Source: an uncultured Bacteroidales bacterium
GTDB taxonomy: Bacteria > Bacteroidota > Bacteroidia > Bacteroidales > Bacteroidaceae
Direction of reading: 5' to 3'
DNA: 35,888 nucleotides
Assembly (NCBI GenBank): GCA_902788865.1
Contig: CADALZ010000029.1
Location: 1-35,888 of the forward strand
Part shown: piece by piece, positions 15,370-23,205 of the stretch
Layout of the letters: every line of letters starts with the position of its first letter
How positions within the stretch are numbered: the first letter of the stretch is position 1
The notes under the pieces: model-generated
The model's input: the letters and a program-made list of their open reading frames with translations, nothing else
Databases searched by the model: none
What the model was told of the DNA's origin: nothing
Program-made: the position numbers and the translations under genes

Positions 15370-15610
15370 TTTCCCAAAAGTCAGGCCGAATTGCAGAAAC
15401 GCAAGGAGTTATTGCGGAAATACCAAGCATTAGCATAGGTTTTATTGAAGTATTTCTTTTGTAACACTGGACATTTCTGCAGAAATAGCCTGCGTTTTCT
15501 TCAGCGTAAAATGAAAAAGGAAGTGAAGTTTTTCTTCCGCTCTTCCGCTAAATCTTATTAGATTATATATTATATGTGTTATCATAGCGGAAGAGCGGAA
15601 GAAGAAAACA
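15370..15610. other. Gene-free spacer with palindrome and 18-bp inverted repeat
   Basis: No convincing gene is present. It holds ATTTCTGCAGAAAT, a perfect 14-bp palindrome (15473-15486), and a perfect 18-bp inverted repeat (15532-15549 and 15586-15603) separated by 36 nt of AT-rich DNA. Each arm is itself a tandem duplication of CTTCCGCT (plus strand, left arm). A 21-codon open frame ending at TAG 15436-15438 (SQAELQKRKELLRKYQALA) may be a gene remnant, but is too short to call. Confidence 0.6.
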
Positions 15611-15639
15611 AAAAAGCTTTCACTTTTTTGTAGTGAGAG
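15611..15639 (+). repeat. Left copy of the hairpin repeat flanking the Fic gene
   Basis: The 29 nt starting AAAAAGCTTTCACTTTTTTG match 16756-16783 except for one substitution and a short difference in the loop-stem junction. TTCAC and GTGAG arms form a 7-bp stem allowing a G-U pair. The two copies are about 1.15 kb apart and bracket the Fic gene and its promoter. Confidence 0.65.
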
Positions 15640-15689
15640 AACGATGTCTGGCTTTCTTGCCCCCTCCGAAACACGTGTTAAACAAAAAA

Positions 15690-15755
15690 GTAGGGAGAAA
15701 ACTTGTAAGATGTAGGGAGAAAACAGTATATTTGCAGAAAAAGTAGGGAGAAAAC
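15690..15755 (+). promoter_or_regulatory. Fic promoter with three GTAGGGAGAAAAC repeats
   Basis: The 13-mer GTAGGGAGAAAAC occurs exactly at 15690-15702, 15712-15724 and 15743-15755. A promoter is interleaved: TTG at 15703-15705, a 21-nt spacer, TATATTTG at 15727-15734. Copy 2 lies in the spacer and copy 3 just downstream of the -7 box, ending 3 nt before the ATG. Start-to-start distances of 22 and 31 bp are near two and three helical turns, so a protein would bind one face of the DNA and block RNA polymerase. Confidence 0.75.
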
Positions 15756-15758
15756 GCC

Positions 15759-16757
15759 ATGAGTAAGCTTGAAGAAGTCATTCTGAGATACTTGGATTTG
15801 GGTATCAATCAGCAGATAGACTATGAGAAATACTATCTGTATTCCATCATTACACACTCTACCGCCATAGAGGGTTCTACGGTGACGGAGCTTGAAAACC
15901 AATTGCTTTTTGATGAAGGAATCACAGCAAAAGGTAAGACGCTTGCTGAGCAGCAGATGAACGTTGATCTTAAAGCAGCATATGAGGAAAGCTTGGCATT
16001 AGTTAGAAAGCATTCAGAAATCAGTGTGGATATGCTTAGGCATCTAGCTGCCATCGTGATGAAGGGTACAGGGAAGACCTACCGCACTGCATTAGGCGAT
16101 TTCTCTTCGGCAAACGGGGACTTGCGCCTATTGAACGTGACTGCTGGAGTGGGTGGGCGCTCTTATATGAGCTTTAACAAAGTGCCTCAGAAGCTGAATG
16201 AGTTTTCTCAGAGTCTTAATGAGTCAAGGAGACAAGCTTCAAACTTATCTGTTCAGCAGCGCTATGACGTAAGTTTCGATGCTCATTTTAGATTAGTAAC
16301 TATACACCCTTGGGCAGATGGTAACGGACGAATGTCACGTTTGCTTATGAACCATCTTCAATTTGAATTTGGATTGATTCCTACTAAAATATTGAGAGAG
16401 GACAAGGAGGAATACATCAAGGCACTCATTGAAGCCAGAGAACAAGATGATCTACAGGTATTTCGTGACTTTATGAGTGATATGATGGTGAAAAACCTGA
16501 ACTCTGAAATCGCACTCTATTTGCAATCTACAGAAGAAACGGTGGGTGAATTTAGTATAAGTAGGGAGAAAAAACCAAAAAGTAGGGAGAAAATCCTTGA
16601 ACTCCTGGCAGAGAATCCTAAACTCACTATTGCGGGTCTGTCTGCTGCCATCGGCATAGGGGCAAAAGCCGTAGAAAAGCAACTTGCCAAGCTGAGAGCG
16701 GATGGGCGATTAAGACGTGTGGGACCTGCTAAAGGAGGGCATTGGGAATTAAACTAA
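15759..16757 (+). CDS. Fic domain protein with C-terminal winged helix
   Basis: Fic enzymes transfer AMP (or another nucleotide-derived group) from a nucleotide onto hydroxyl side chains of target proteins. The 332-residue product carries the active-site motif HPWADGNGRMSR (183-194), with Trp in place of the usual Phe, catalytic His183 and the anion-binding GNGR loop. The inhibitory helix motif [S/T]xxxE[G/N] is present N-terminally as STAIEG (34-39), putting it in the self-inhibited class with an N-terminal alpha-inh. The C-terminal part (276-332) is a winged HTH: REKILELLAENPKLTIAGLS, AIGIGAKAVEKQLAKLRADG, RLRRVGPAKGGHWE. Fic-wHTH proteins are widespread in Bacteroidota. The wHTH and the repeats over its own promoter suggest autoregulation; two more repeats lie inside the gene. 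It is flanked by 28-29 bp repeats and may be a mobile or acquired cassette. Confidence 0.9.
   Translation: MSKLEEVILRYLDLGINQQIDYEKYYLYSIITHSTAIEGSTVTELENQLLFDEGITAKGKTLAEQQMNVDLKAAYEESLALVRKHSEISVDMLRHLAAIVMKGTGKTYRTALGDFSSANGDLRLLNVTAGVGGRSYMSFNKVPQKLNEFSQSLNESRRQASNLSVQQRYDVSFDAHFRLVTIHPWADGNGRMSRLLMNHLQFEFGLIPTKILREDKEEYIKALIEAREQDDLQVFRDFMSDMMVKNLNSEIALYLQSTEETVGEFSISREKKPKSREKILELLAENPKLTIAGLSAAIGIGAKAVEKQLAKLRADGRLRRVGPAKGGHWELN
16561..16594 (+). repeat. Two intragenic copies of the Fic 12-mer
   Basis: GTAGGGAGAAAA at 16561-16572 and 16582-16593, 21 bp apart, is identical over 12 bases to the three promoter copies. Both encode S-R-E-K in frame, within the linker between the Fic core and the winged helix. 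Confidence 0.8.
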
Positions 16758-16788
16758 AAAGCTCTCACTTTTTTGGGTGAGAGCTTTC
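16756..16788. terminator. Bidirectional terminator between Fic and esterase; right flanking repeat
   Basis: AAAAAGCTCTCAC (16756-16768) and GTGAGAGCTTT (16777-16787) form a stem around TTTTTTGG. With A-rich and T-rich sides it can stop both the plus-strand Fic and minus-strand esterase transcripts. It is also the right copy of the repeat at 15611-15639. Confidence 0.75.
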
Positions 16789-16809
16789 GTTTTATAGCGT
16801 AATGCTGAT

Positions 16810-17967
16810 TTACTTGAACAGCAAAGGCACGAACTCGGTGAGGTAGATGCGCCAGTTGCGCCAGATGTGGCCGCCACCAGTCTCCATGTAGGTGTACTTA
16901 TAGCCATGCTCATCGAGGAACTTGCGATAGTCGGTGTTGTTCTTGAAGAGGAAATCCTCGTTGCCGATGCCTATCCAGTAGAGGGCTGGCTTCTTGCTGA
17001 AGAGGGTAGCCAGCTTCTTGTCATTGTCTTGATAGATCGGAGAGATGTTGGCATCCGTCACACCGATGGCAGCAGAGAACAGGCCGATGTAGTTGAACAT
17101 ATCGGGATTGTTCTGGCTGATGAACTTAGAGTGGAAGCCACCCATAGACAGACCTGCGATGGCACGGCTGCGCTTCTGCGGAATGGTGCGGTAGGTCTTG
17201 TCGATGAACTTCACGATCTCTGGGAATGCAGTCTCGAAGCTGCCTTCCATCGTCTTTGGCAGGCCCATAGATGGCACATTGTAGCCCGTAGAAGTCTCCA
17301 GAGGAGCAGCTTCCATAGCGATGTTGCCATTGGTCATCACCACGATCATAGGCTGAGCCTTGCTCTGAGCGATGAGGTTGTCGAGCACCTGAGCCGTGCG
17401 GCCTTGGGTGATCCAAGCCTCTTCATCGCCACCAATGCCATGCAGCAGATAGAACACAGGATAGCGTTTGCCACTGGTCTCATAGCCTGCTGGGGTATAG
17501 ACCGTCATACGGCGATTGATGCCTTCATAATCGCTGTGATACCAGATGCGTGAAACGGTGCCATGGGGCACATCATGCACAGCATAGAGGTCGGAGCGAG
17601 CTCCTGGCTCTGTCACCAACAGGATGTTGGTCAGTGAAGCTACATCGCGGTTCACTGCCACATTATTCATATCGAGGGTGCGCTGACCATCGATGATGAA
17701 GTTGTAGGTGTACATCTCAGGAGCCACAGGTGCTGGCGTGGTATATTCCCACACACCGTCTTTCTCTGTCATATCAGCCGTGCGGCCTTCAATGCAGTCG
17801 CCTGTCACCTGTACGGTGATGGCCTTAGGAGCACGAACGCGGAACGTCACTGTCTTGTCCGCATTGATTTCAGGAGAGGTCACGCCTCTGCCTTGGAAGA
17901 TGGCTTGCTGGGCATAGCTCATACCACAAACCATCATGGCAATCATCAGAATAAAAAACTTCTTCAT
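16810..17967 (-). CDS. Secreted CE1-family esterase with N-terminal E-set domain
   Basis: Alpha/beta-hydrolase probably cleaving ester side groups (feruloyl or acetyl) from plant polysaccharides. The 385-residue product has a signal peptide (MKKFFILMIAMMVCGMSYAQ) and an N-terminal beta-sandwich resembling CBM48/glycogen-branching E-set domains (about 35-118, TFRVRAPKAITVQVTGDCIEG, then NFIIDGQRTLDMNN). The esterase domain follows: oxyanion region YLLHGIGGDEEAW (173-185), nucleophile Ser274 in GLSMGG, probable Asp338 in GNEDF and His367 in GGGHIW. The closest functional analogues I know are Fae1A-type ferulic acid esterases of Prevotella; enterochelin-esterase-like annotations are also common. 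The frame is open to a TTG at 17979, but ATG 17967 starts exactly at the signal peptide. It follows gcvP across a heptad-repeat spacer. Confidence 0.85.
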   Translation of the reverse strand: MKKFFILMIAMMVCGMSYAQQAIFQGRGVTSPEINADKTVTFRVRAPKAITVQVTGDCIEGRTADMTEKDGVWEYTTPAPVAPEMYTYNFIIDGQRTLDMNNVAVNRDVASLTNILLVTEPGARSDLYAVHDVPHGTVSRIWYHSDYEGINRRMTVYTPAGYETSGKRYPVFYLLHGIGGDEEAWITQGRTAQVLDNLIAQSKAQPMIVVMTNGNIAMEAAPLETSTGYNVPSMGLPKTMEGSFETAFPEIVKFIDKTYRTIPQKRSRAIAGLSMGGFHSKFISQNNPDMFNYIGLFSAAIGVTDANISPIYQDNDKKLATLFSKKPALYWIGIGNEDFLFKNNTDYRKFLDEHGYKYTYMETGGGHIWRNWRIYLTEFVPLLFK

Positions 17968-17979
17968 AAGCCTAAACAA

Positions 17980-18047
17980 TTATGAATTATAAATTATGAA
18001 TTTTCAATCCTCAATCCTCAATTCTCAATTCTCAATCCTCAATTCTA
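17980..18047 (-). repeat. Heptad repeat array between gcvP and the esterase gene
   Basis: In the coding (minus) orientation this reads ATTGAGG and ATTGAGA units repeated with period 7, then ATTCATAATTTATAATTCAT, also period 7. The array starts inside gcvP: its final codons ATT GAG GAT TGA are repeat units. The second part is shared with the array at 29330-29415. Confidence 0.85.
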
Positions 18048-20890
18048 AGCTCTTGGTTTCTTGTGGTGAACAGCTTGCGATCGCCTAAGGTGTCGTTCAC
18101 ACGTGCCACATTCACCCAGAACTTATTCTCACGGACAGATGGCAGTGGGTAGGCCGCTTTCTCACGCCCATAGCTGTGGTTCCAAGTATCGGCCACTACC
18201 TCATATTCAGGATGAGGTGCATTCACCAGCACATTGTCAGCCTTGTCGGCTCGTCCGTCTTTCACTTCTTGAATCTCCTCCCAGATGGTGAGCATCACAT
18301 CCACGAAGTTGTCCAGCTCTGCAAGGCTCTCGCTCTCTGTAGGCTCTATCATCAAGGTGCCATGAACAGGGAAAGAGAGCGTAGGCGCATGGTAGCCATA
18401 GTCCATCAGACGCTTGGCAATGTCCAGCTCGCTGATGCCTGCCTCTTGATGCAGTGTGCGGCATTCCAGAATCATCTCATGGCCTACGAAGCCCTGTGCT
18501 CCGCGATAGACGATGCCGTAAGTATCTTGCAGCTTGGCTGCCAGATAGTTGGCATTTAGAATGGCTATCTTCGTGGCACGCGTCAAGCCCTCTGCTCCCA
18601 TCATGCGGATATAGCCATAGGCAATGGGCAGGATGCCTGCACTTCCGAATGGCGCAGCAGATACCTGATTGGTGGCATCGCCAAAGAGGGTATGTCCAGG
18701 CAGGAAGGGCACTAAGTGGCTCTTGGCACATACTGGGCCTACACCAGGACCGCCACCTCCATGAGGTGATGAGAAGGTCTTGTGCAGATTCAGGTGGCAG
18801 ATGTCTGCCCCAATGGTGCCAGGATTGGTGAGACCCACCTGTGCGTTCATGTTGGCACCATCCATATAGACCTGTCCGCCATTGGCGTGAATGATGTGGC
18901 AGATTTCCACCACCTCTGTCTCGAAGATGCCATGCGTAGATGGGTAGGTAATCATCAGTGCCGCCAGTTGCTCCTTATGCTCTTCTGCCTTCTGACGTAA
19001 GTCGTCAAGGTCGATATTACCCAGCGAATCGCAGGCCACAGTGACAGGAGAGAAACCTGCCTGCACGGCAGAAGCGGGGTTGGTGCCATGCGCAGAGGCT
19101 GGAATCAGTACGATATTACGATTGCCCTCGCCGATGTGCTCCAGATAAGCACGGATCACGCGCAGGCCAGTATATTCGCCAGCAGCACCAGAGTTAGGTT
19201 GCAGGGTCACACCGTCGAAGCCAGTGATGACCTTCAGCTCCTCGCACAGATTGTCGATCAGTTCACGATAGCCAGCAGCTTGATCGGCTGGTACCAGCGG
19301 GTGAATGCCCATGAAGCCTGGCAGAGAGAGCGGCAGCATCTCAGAGGCAGGATTCATCTTCATGGTGCAAGAACCTAGTGAAATCATAGAGTGGGTGAGG
19401 GAGATGTCCTTACGGTCGAGCTTCTTGATGTAGCGCATCATCTCCATCTCGCTGTGGTAGCGCTGGAACACCTCATGGGTGAGGTAGTGGCTGGTGCGCT
19501 TTAGAGCCTCTGGCAACTTCACAGAAGGCTGTATGTCTGTGATGGTCTCACAGCGGTGCTCTGCAGCCGTAGAGAATATCTTCAGCAGCGTATTCACAGC
19601 CTCCACATCGGTAGTCTCATCGATGCTGAGGCCTACGCGTCCGTCGTCCAGATAGTGCAGGTTTACCTCCTTGCTCAGGGCAATGGTTTCTACCTGCTTG
19701 ATACTTACGCCAGCTGGCAGTTGTATACAGAGTGTGTCGAAGTAGGCGGTGTTTTGCTGGCGATAGCCATAGGAAGTCAGAGCTTCGTCTAAGAAAACAG
19801 CGATGCTATGGATGCGCTCTGCGATGGTGCGGATGCCCTCCTCGCCATGCCAAACGGCATAGAAACCAGCCATGCTGGCAAGCAGCGCTTGTGAGGTACA
19901 TATATTAGAGGTGGCCTTCTCACGCTTGATGTGCTGTTCGCGCGTCTGCAGTGCCATGCGGAAGCAGCGCTTACCATACTTGTCGAGCGACCATCCGATG
20001 ATGCGTCCAGGCATGTTGCGCTTATACTCCTCGCGGGTAGCGAAATAGGCGGCAGACGGACCACCATAGAACAGTGGCGTACCCAGTCGCTGGGTGCTGC
20101 CGAAGACGATGTCGGCACCCCATTCTCCTGGAGGAGTGAGCAGGGCAAGGCTCAGAATATCGGCAGCCACAGCCACCTTCACTCCAGCGGCATGTGCCTT
20201 CTCTACCAGTTCGCGGTAGTCTTCTGCCTGACCGTTGGCATTAGGATATTGCAGCACGATGGCAAACACATCTGGGGTAAACTCGAAGTCTTTCCAGCAC
20301 CCCACAGAGAGGTGGATGCCCTGAGGCACAGCACGAGTCTGCATCACAGCGAGGGTAGGAGCGAAAATGTGCTTATCTACCAGCACGGTAGTAGCGCCAC
20401 TCTTCTGCTGATCACGCGTGCGCAGCGCATGCAGCATGTTCACAGCCTCGGCAGCAGCCGTAGCTTCATCAAGCAGAGAGCAGTTGGCCAATGGCATGCC
20501 AGTGAGGTCGGTCATAGCAGTCTGGAAGTTCATCAATGCTTCCAGTCGGCCTTGTGATACCTCCGTCTGATACGGAGTATAAGAGGTGTACCATACAGGA
20601 TTCTCAAACACATTGCGCTGTATCACGGCAGGTGTGATGGTGCCATACCATCCCTGGCCGATGTAGCTGGTGAAGAGCTTGTTTTTAGCAGCCAGTGCAG
20701 CGATGTGCTGTGAAAACTGATACTCAGTCATAGCTTCAGGTAGGTCGAGTGGCTTCTGGAGCCTGATATTTGCAGGAATGGTCTTGTCTATCAGTTCGTC
20801 CAGACTCCCTACGCCAATCTGCTGTAACATCTGCTTCTCCTCTGCAGGGCAGATGCCAATGTGGCGGTTTGCTAATAGGTCATTTTTCAT
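18032..20890 (-). CDS. gcvP: Glycine dehydrogenase (aminomethyl-transferring), P protein
   Basis: PLP enzyme of the glycine cleavage system: decarboxylates glycine and passes the aminomethyl group to lipoylated H protein. The 952-residue single-chain form holds both halves, the N-terminal NRHIG...SYIGQGWYGTITPAVIQRNV region and the C-terminal half with SCTMKMNPASEM. Lys704 in NLHKTFSSPHGGGGPG is the PLP-binding lysine. The length equals full-length bacterial P proteins (about 950-960). No gcvT or gcvH is in the window, so the other subunits are encoded elsewhere; lipB at 23206 supplies lipoylation. The C-terminal residues R-I-E-D are encoded by an intergenic heptad repeat that runs into the gene. 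No glycine riboswitch-like tandem structure is evident upstream (37 nt to the next gene). Confidence 0.96.
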   Translation of the reverse strand: MKNDLLANRHIGICPAEEKQMLQQIGVGSLDELIDKTIPANIRLQKPLDLPEAMTEYQFSQHIAALAAKNKLFTSYIGQGWYGTITPAVIQRNVFENPVWYTSYTPYQTEVSQGRLEALMNFQTAMTDLTGMPLANCSLLDEATAAAEAVNMLHALRTRDQQKSGATTVLVDKHIFAPTLAVMQTRAVPQGIHLSVGCWKDFEFTPDVFAIVLQYPNANGQAEDYRELVEKAHAAGVKVAVAADILSLALLTPPGEWGADIVFGSTQRLGTPLFYGGPSAAYFATREEYKRNMPGRIIGWSLDKYGKRCFRMALQTREQHIKREKATSNICTSQALLASMAGFYAVWHGEEGIRTIAERIHSIAVFLDEALTSYGYRQQNTAYFDTLCIQLPAGVSIKQVETIALSKEVNLHYLDDGRVGLSIDETTDVEAVNTLLKIFSTAAEHRCETITDIQPSVKLPEALKRTSHYLTHEVFQRYHSEMEMMRYIKKLDRKDISLTHSMISLGSCTMKMNPASEMLPLSLPGFMGIHPLVPADQAAGYRELIDNLCEELKVITGFDGVTLQPNSGAAGEYTGLRVIRAYLEHIGEGNRNIVLIPASAHGTNPASAVQAGFSPVTVACDSLGNIDLDDLRQKAEEHKEQLAALMITYPSTHGIFETEVVEICHIIHANGGQVYMDGANMNAQVGLTNPGTIGADICHLNLHKTFSSPHGGGGPGVGPVCAKSHLVPFLPGHTLFGDATNQVSAAPFGSAGILPIAYGYIRMMGAEGLTRATKIAILNANYLAAKLQDTYGIVYRGAQGFVGHEMILECRTLHQEAGISELDIAKRLMDYGYHAPTLSFPVHGTLMIEPTESESLAELDNFVDVMLTIWEEIQEVKDGRADKADNVLVNAPHPEYEVVADTWNHSYGREKAAYPLPSVRENKFWVNVARVNDTLGDRKLFTTRNQELRIED

Positions 20891-20927
20891 ATTCAGATTA
20901 AAGTTTTATATGTTAGATTCTCTTTGA

Positions 20928-21569
20928 TTAACGACGGAAAAACGGATTCTCAGCCTTCTCGGCACCGATGGTAGTGGGAGCACCATGTCCAGGATAGACG
21001 ATAGTCTCATTGGGCAGTACGAAGAGCTTGCTGCAGATGCCGTCTATCAGCGTGTCGAAATTGCCACCAGCGAGGTCGGCCCTGCCTATGCTGCCCTGGA
21101 AGAGCACATCGCCAGAGAACATGCAGTGGGCTTCGTGGCAGTAGAACACGATGCTGCCAGGAGAGTGCCCAGGCACATGAATCACTTCCAGCTTGGTGTT
21201 GCCGAAGGTCACCATGGCACCGTCGTGTAGGTGCAGTGAGGGAGGTGCAGGTTGTTCAGACAGGGCAAAGCCAAACATGCGGCTCTGCTTTGGTGCCTCT
21301 TCTACCCAGTATTCATCCAGCTCATTGGCTTCCGATTTCACATTCCATGTTTTTTCCACAAACGGGTTGCCACAGATGTGATCTAAGTGCAGATGGGTAT
21401 TCAGCAGGTGCTTCACTTGCAACTTCTGCACCTCTACAAACTCTTTCAGGGCCACTTTCTCCTCCTGATAATAACATCCTGGATCTATGATAGCAGCCTC
21501 TCCCGTTTCATCCCAGACAACATAGGTGTTTACGGGAAACATATTAAATTCAAATCGCTTTATCTTCAT
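20928..21569 (-). CDS. Metallo-beta-lactamase-fold hydrolase (glyoxalase II-like)
   Basis: The 213-residue product has the complete binuclear metal site of the glyoxalase II/hydrolase group: THLHLDH (58-64, ligands H59, H61, D63, H64), His135 in VPGHSPGS, Asp154 in FSGDVLF and His195 in YPGHG. The length is that of short cytosolic MBL hydrolases annotated as hydroxyacylglutathione hydrolase-like; the physiological thioester is unknown, and many Bacteroidales lack glutathione. The frame extends to an ATG at 21605, but that lies in an 8-nt repeat array and would add MQECKNAKKIYK; ATG 21569 begins at the conserved first strand. It is probably in one operon with rsmG upstream and gcvP 37 nt downstream. 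Confidence 0.85.
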   Translation of the reverse strand: MKIKRFEFNMFPVNTYVVWDETGEAAIIDPGCYYQEEKVALKEFVEVQKLQVKHLLNTHLHLDHICGNPFVEKTWNVKSEANELDEYWVEEAPKQSRMFGFALSEQPAPPSLHLHDGAMVTFGNTKLEVIHVPGHSPGSIVFYCHEAHCMFSGDVLFQGSIGRADLAGGNFDTLIDGICSKLFVLPNETIVYPGHGAPTTIGAEKAENPFFRR

Positions 21570-21585
21570 TTTATATATTTTTTTT

Positions 21586-21617
21586 GCATTTTTGCATTCT
21601 TGCATTTTTGCATTTTA
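21586..21617 (-). repeat. 8-nt tandem repeat between rsmG and the hydrolase gene
   Basis: GCATT recurs at 21586, 21594, 21602 and 21610, an exact 8-nt period (plus strand GCATTTTT or GCATTCTT). The array touches the rsmG stop codon (21615-21617). It resembles the 7-nt arrays elsewhere in position but not in period. Confidence 0.8.
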
Positions 21618-22238
21618 AATCGCTACATGCACCACCTTCTTGGTCTCGAAGAACTCCTCTGTGAAGTAGTCGCTCAGATTCCAAAGCGTGGTTTCTTTCT
21701 GGAAAGGATGTGCTTCTGATTCCAGTTCTCCGCCCTTCAGGCAGATGAGGCCATTGGGTAGAGCGCTCTGCTGTCTGCGCTTGATGTTCTTGCGGCAGAT
21801 GCGTATCAGGTCGCCAAGCGGCATCACCGCACGGCTCACTATGAAATCAAATAGGTGCTTCTCTTCCTCGGCACGGCGCTGGGCAGTGGTCACATTGGTT
21901 AGCCCTATCTGCTTGGCGATATCCTCGGCCACACGTACCTTCTTCCCGATGCTGTCCACCAGATGGAACTTCACGTCTGGAAACAAGATGGCCAGTGGAA
22001 TGCCTGGGAAGCCACCTCCAGTGCCTAAGTCCATTACCTCAGTGCCAGGCGTGAACTGTATCACCTTGGCTATGCCTAAGGAGTGTAGCACGTGGTGTTC
22101 GTATAGATTCTGGATGTCCTTGCGTGAAATGACGTTGATTTTGGCATTCCAGTCGTTATAGAGTGCTTCCAGAGCATCTATCTGGGTTTGCTGTGCTTCA
22201 GTCAGATGGGGGAAGTATTTTTCTATCAATGCGTTCAT
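21615..22238 (-). CDS. rsmG: 16S rRNA (guanine-N7) methyltransferase RsmG
   Basis: Methylates N7 of G527 (E. coli numbering) in 16S rRNA using S-adenosylmethionine. The 207-residue product shows the Rossmann SAM loop VMDLGTGGGFPGIPLAI (68-84), the acidic ribose-binding strand FHLVDSIGKK and the SRAV segment (about 135-138) typical of RsmG/GidB. The length matches the family (about 205-215). Its ATG overlaps the stop codon of the upstream lipoprotein gene as ATGA (22238-22235), so translation is coupled. The downstream MBL hydrolase gene begins 45 nt later across a short tandem repeat. Confidence 0.95.
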   Translation of the reverse strand: MNALIEKYFPHLTEAQQTQIDALEALYNDWNAKINVISRKDIQNLYEHHVLHSLGIAKVIQFTPGTEVMDLGTGGGFPGIPLAILFPDVKFHLVDSIGKKVRVAEDIAKQIGLTNVTTAQRRAEEEKHLFDFIVSRAVMPLGDLIRICRKNIKRRQQSALPNGLICLKGGELESEAHPFQKETTLWNLSDYFTEEFFETKKVVHVAI

Positions 22239-23086
22239 AGTTGTTTCTTAATGATTAGGTAATCTGTGTTAAGCAGAGGTTTCAGAGTCTCGTAAGGCAA
22301 AACTACGCTGACGGCTCCATAAGCGTATGGGGCTATCTCATAGACATTGTATAGAAACTCGATGGCATCTGCGTAGATGACGAAATTCTCCGTAGGAGTG
22401 ATCTCTTCTAAAGGTCCGAAGCCTTGCTCTTCCAGTTCTTCCAGACTCTCTGCCTTTACGTCCTTCATCAGCTGTTCACAAATCAACTTGGTCAGAGGCT
22501 CTTCATAGCCTGCTTTGAACAAGTCGCTTAGCTTGATGACACGTAAGGTGTGCAGGTCGATATTGGTATAATAGGTGCCATGCATGCCATGTACGCCTCC
22601 AGTGTAGGCATACTGATTCACCCGATAGACAAGCAGCGTGTTCTTCTGATAGCGCTCTACGGCACTCTGGATGCTCTCTTCATAGCTATACCAAGAACTG
22701 ACGACATCGCTATCGGTGGTCTGCTCATCTTCCAGATAAGCACTCTCCAAGTCGTGCCGATAAGTCTCAGCATAGTCGGCTGCATACTTGGCAGGGGCTT
22801 CCTCTGCAGGTATCTGGCGGTATTTCTCTCCGAAGGTCTTCTCCACGAGGATGTGGTTCAGGGAGTCTCTCATACGCTCGTCCTTATTGTCGGTGATGTA
22901 GGTAAATAGAATCTCCACGTTGGCTGCAGGCTTCTTCTCGTCTTGAAACAGATGAGTGGCTTGATTTATGCTGATCTCAGCCGTTTCTATCCCTATGCCA
23001 TCAGATAAATGCGAACCACAAGAGGCATTCAGAAGGCATGCCAGCACGAGGATTAACGTATGAATGAGTTGTTTATGAAAACGCAT
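22235..23086 (-). CDS. Lipoprotein with DUF4163/DUF3298 (RsiV/PdaC-like) domains
   Basis: The 283-residue product has a lipoprotein signal peptide (MRFHKQLIHTLILVLACLLNASC, Cys23). The body resembles the DUF4163 plus DUF3298 pair seen in RsiV and PdaC-like proteins. The central YAYTGGVHGMHGTYYTNIDL with its GG-x-HG-x-HG pattern is typical, followed by LSDLFKAGYEEPLTKLICEQL and, near the end, VLPYETLKPLL. Family members bind lysozyme or act on cell-wall glycans, but the Bacteroidota lipoproteins are largely uncharacterised, so no function is assigned. An in-frame ATG seven codons upstream (23107) would place MHTKIIF before the signal; ATG 23086 is preferred. It overlaps rsmG by 4 nt. Confidence 0.8.
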   Translation of the reverse strand: MRFHKQLIHTLILVLACLLNASCGSHLSDGIGIETAEISINQATHLFQDEKKPAANVEILFTYITDNKDERMRDSLNHILVEKTFGEKYRQIPAEEAPAKYAADYAETYRHDLESAYLEDEQTTDSDVVSSWYSYEESIQSAVERYQKNTLLVYRVNQYAYTGGVHGMHGTYYTNIDLHTLRVIKLSDLFKAGYEEPLTKLICEQLMKDVKAESLEELEEQGFGPLEEITPTENFVIYADAIEFLYNVYEIAPYAYGAVSVVLPYETLKPLLNTDYLIIKKQL

Positions 23087-23104
23087 AAATATAATTTTAG
23101 TATG

Positions 23105-23112
23105 CAAAAATA
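23105..23112 (-). promoter_or_regulatory. -7 box for the DUF3298 lipoprotein-rsmG operon
   Basis: The minus strand reads TATTTTTG, a TAnnTTTG match 18 nt before the ATG at 23086. No clear -33 element lies at 19-21 nt. Confidence 0.4.
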
Positions 23113-23175
23113 CTCTACCTTTACAAAGATAAGACTTCTAAATGAAGAAATGATGCGTTTTAGGAAAAATATTTG

Positions 23176-23183
23176 TATTTTTG
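23176..23183 (+). promoter_or_regulatory. -7 box for lipB-engB
   Basis: TATTTTTG lies 22 nt before the lipB ATG at 23206. The upstream element is not clear. Confidence 0.4.
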
Positions 23184-23205
23184 TGGAGATTTATGGAAGT
23201 TGCTT

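Noticed and set aside
15373-15438. Short open frame ending SQAELQKRKELLRKYQALA
   Set aside because: It looks like a protein C-terminus, but it is only about 21 codons, has no start and follows a terminator; too little to call a gene or family.
17968-17979. TTG start extending the esterase by four residues
   Set aside because: The ATG at 17967 begins exactly at a normal signal peptide (MKKFFILM); the TTG extension adds MFRL and abuts the repeat array.
20891-20927. Possible glycine riboswitch before gcvP
   Set aside because: The gap to the upstream gene is only 37 nt, too short for a glycine aptamer, and no such structure is visible.
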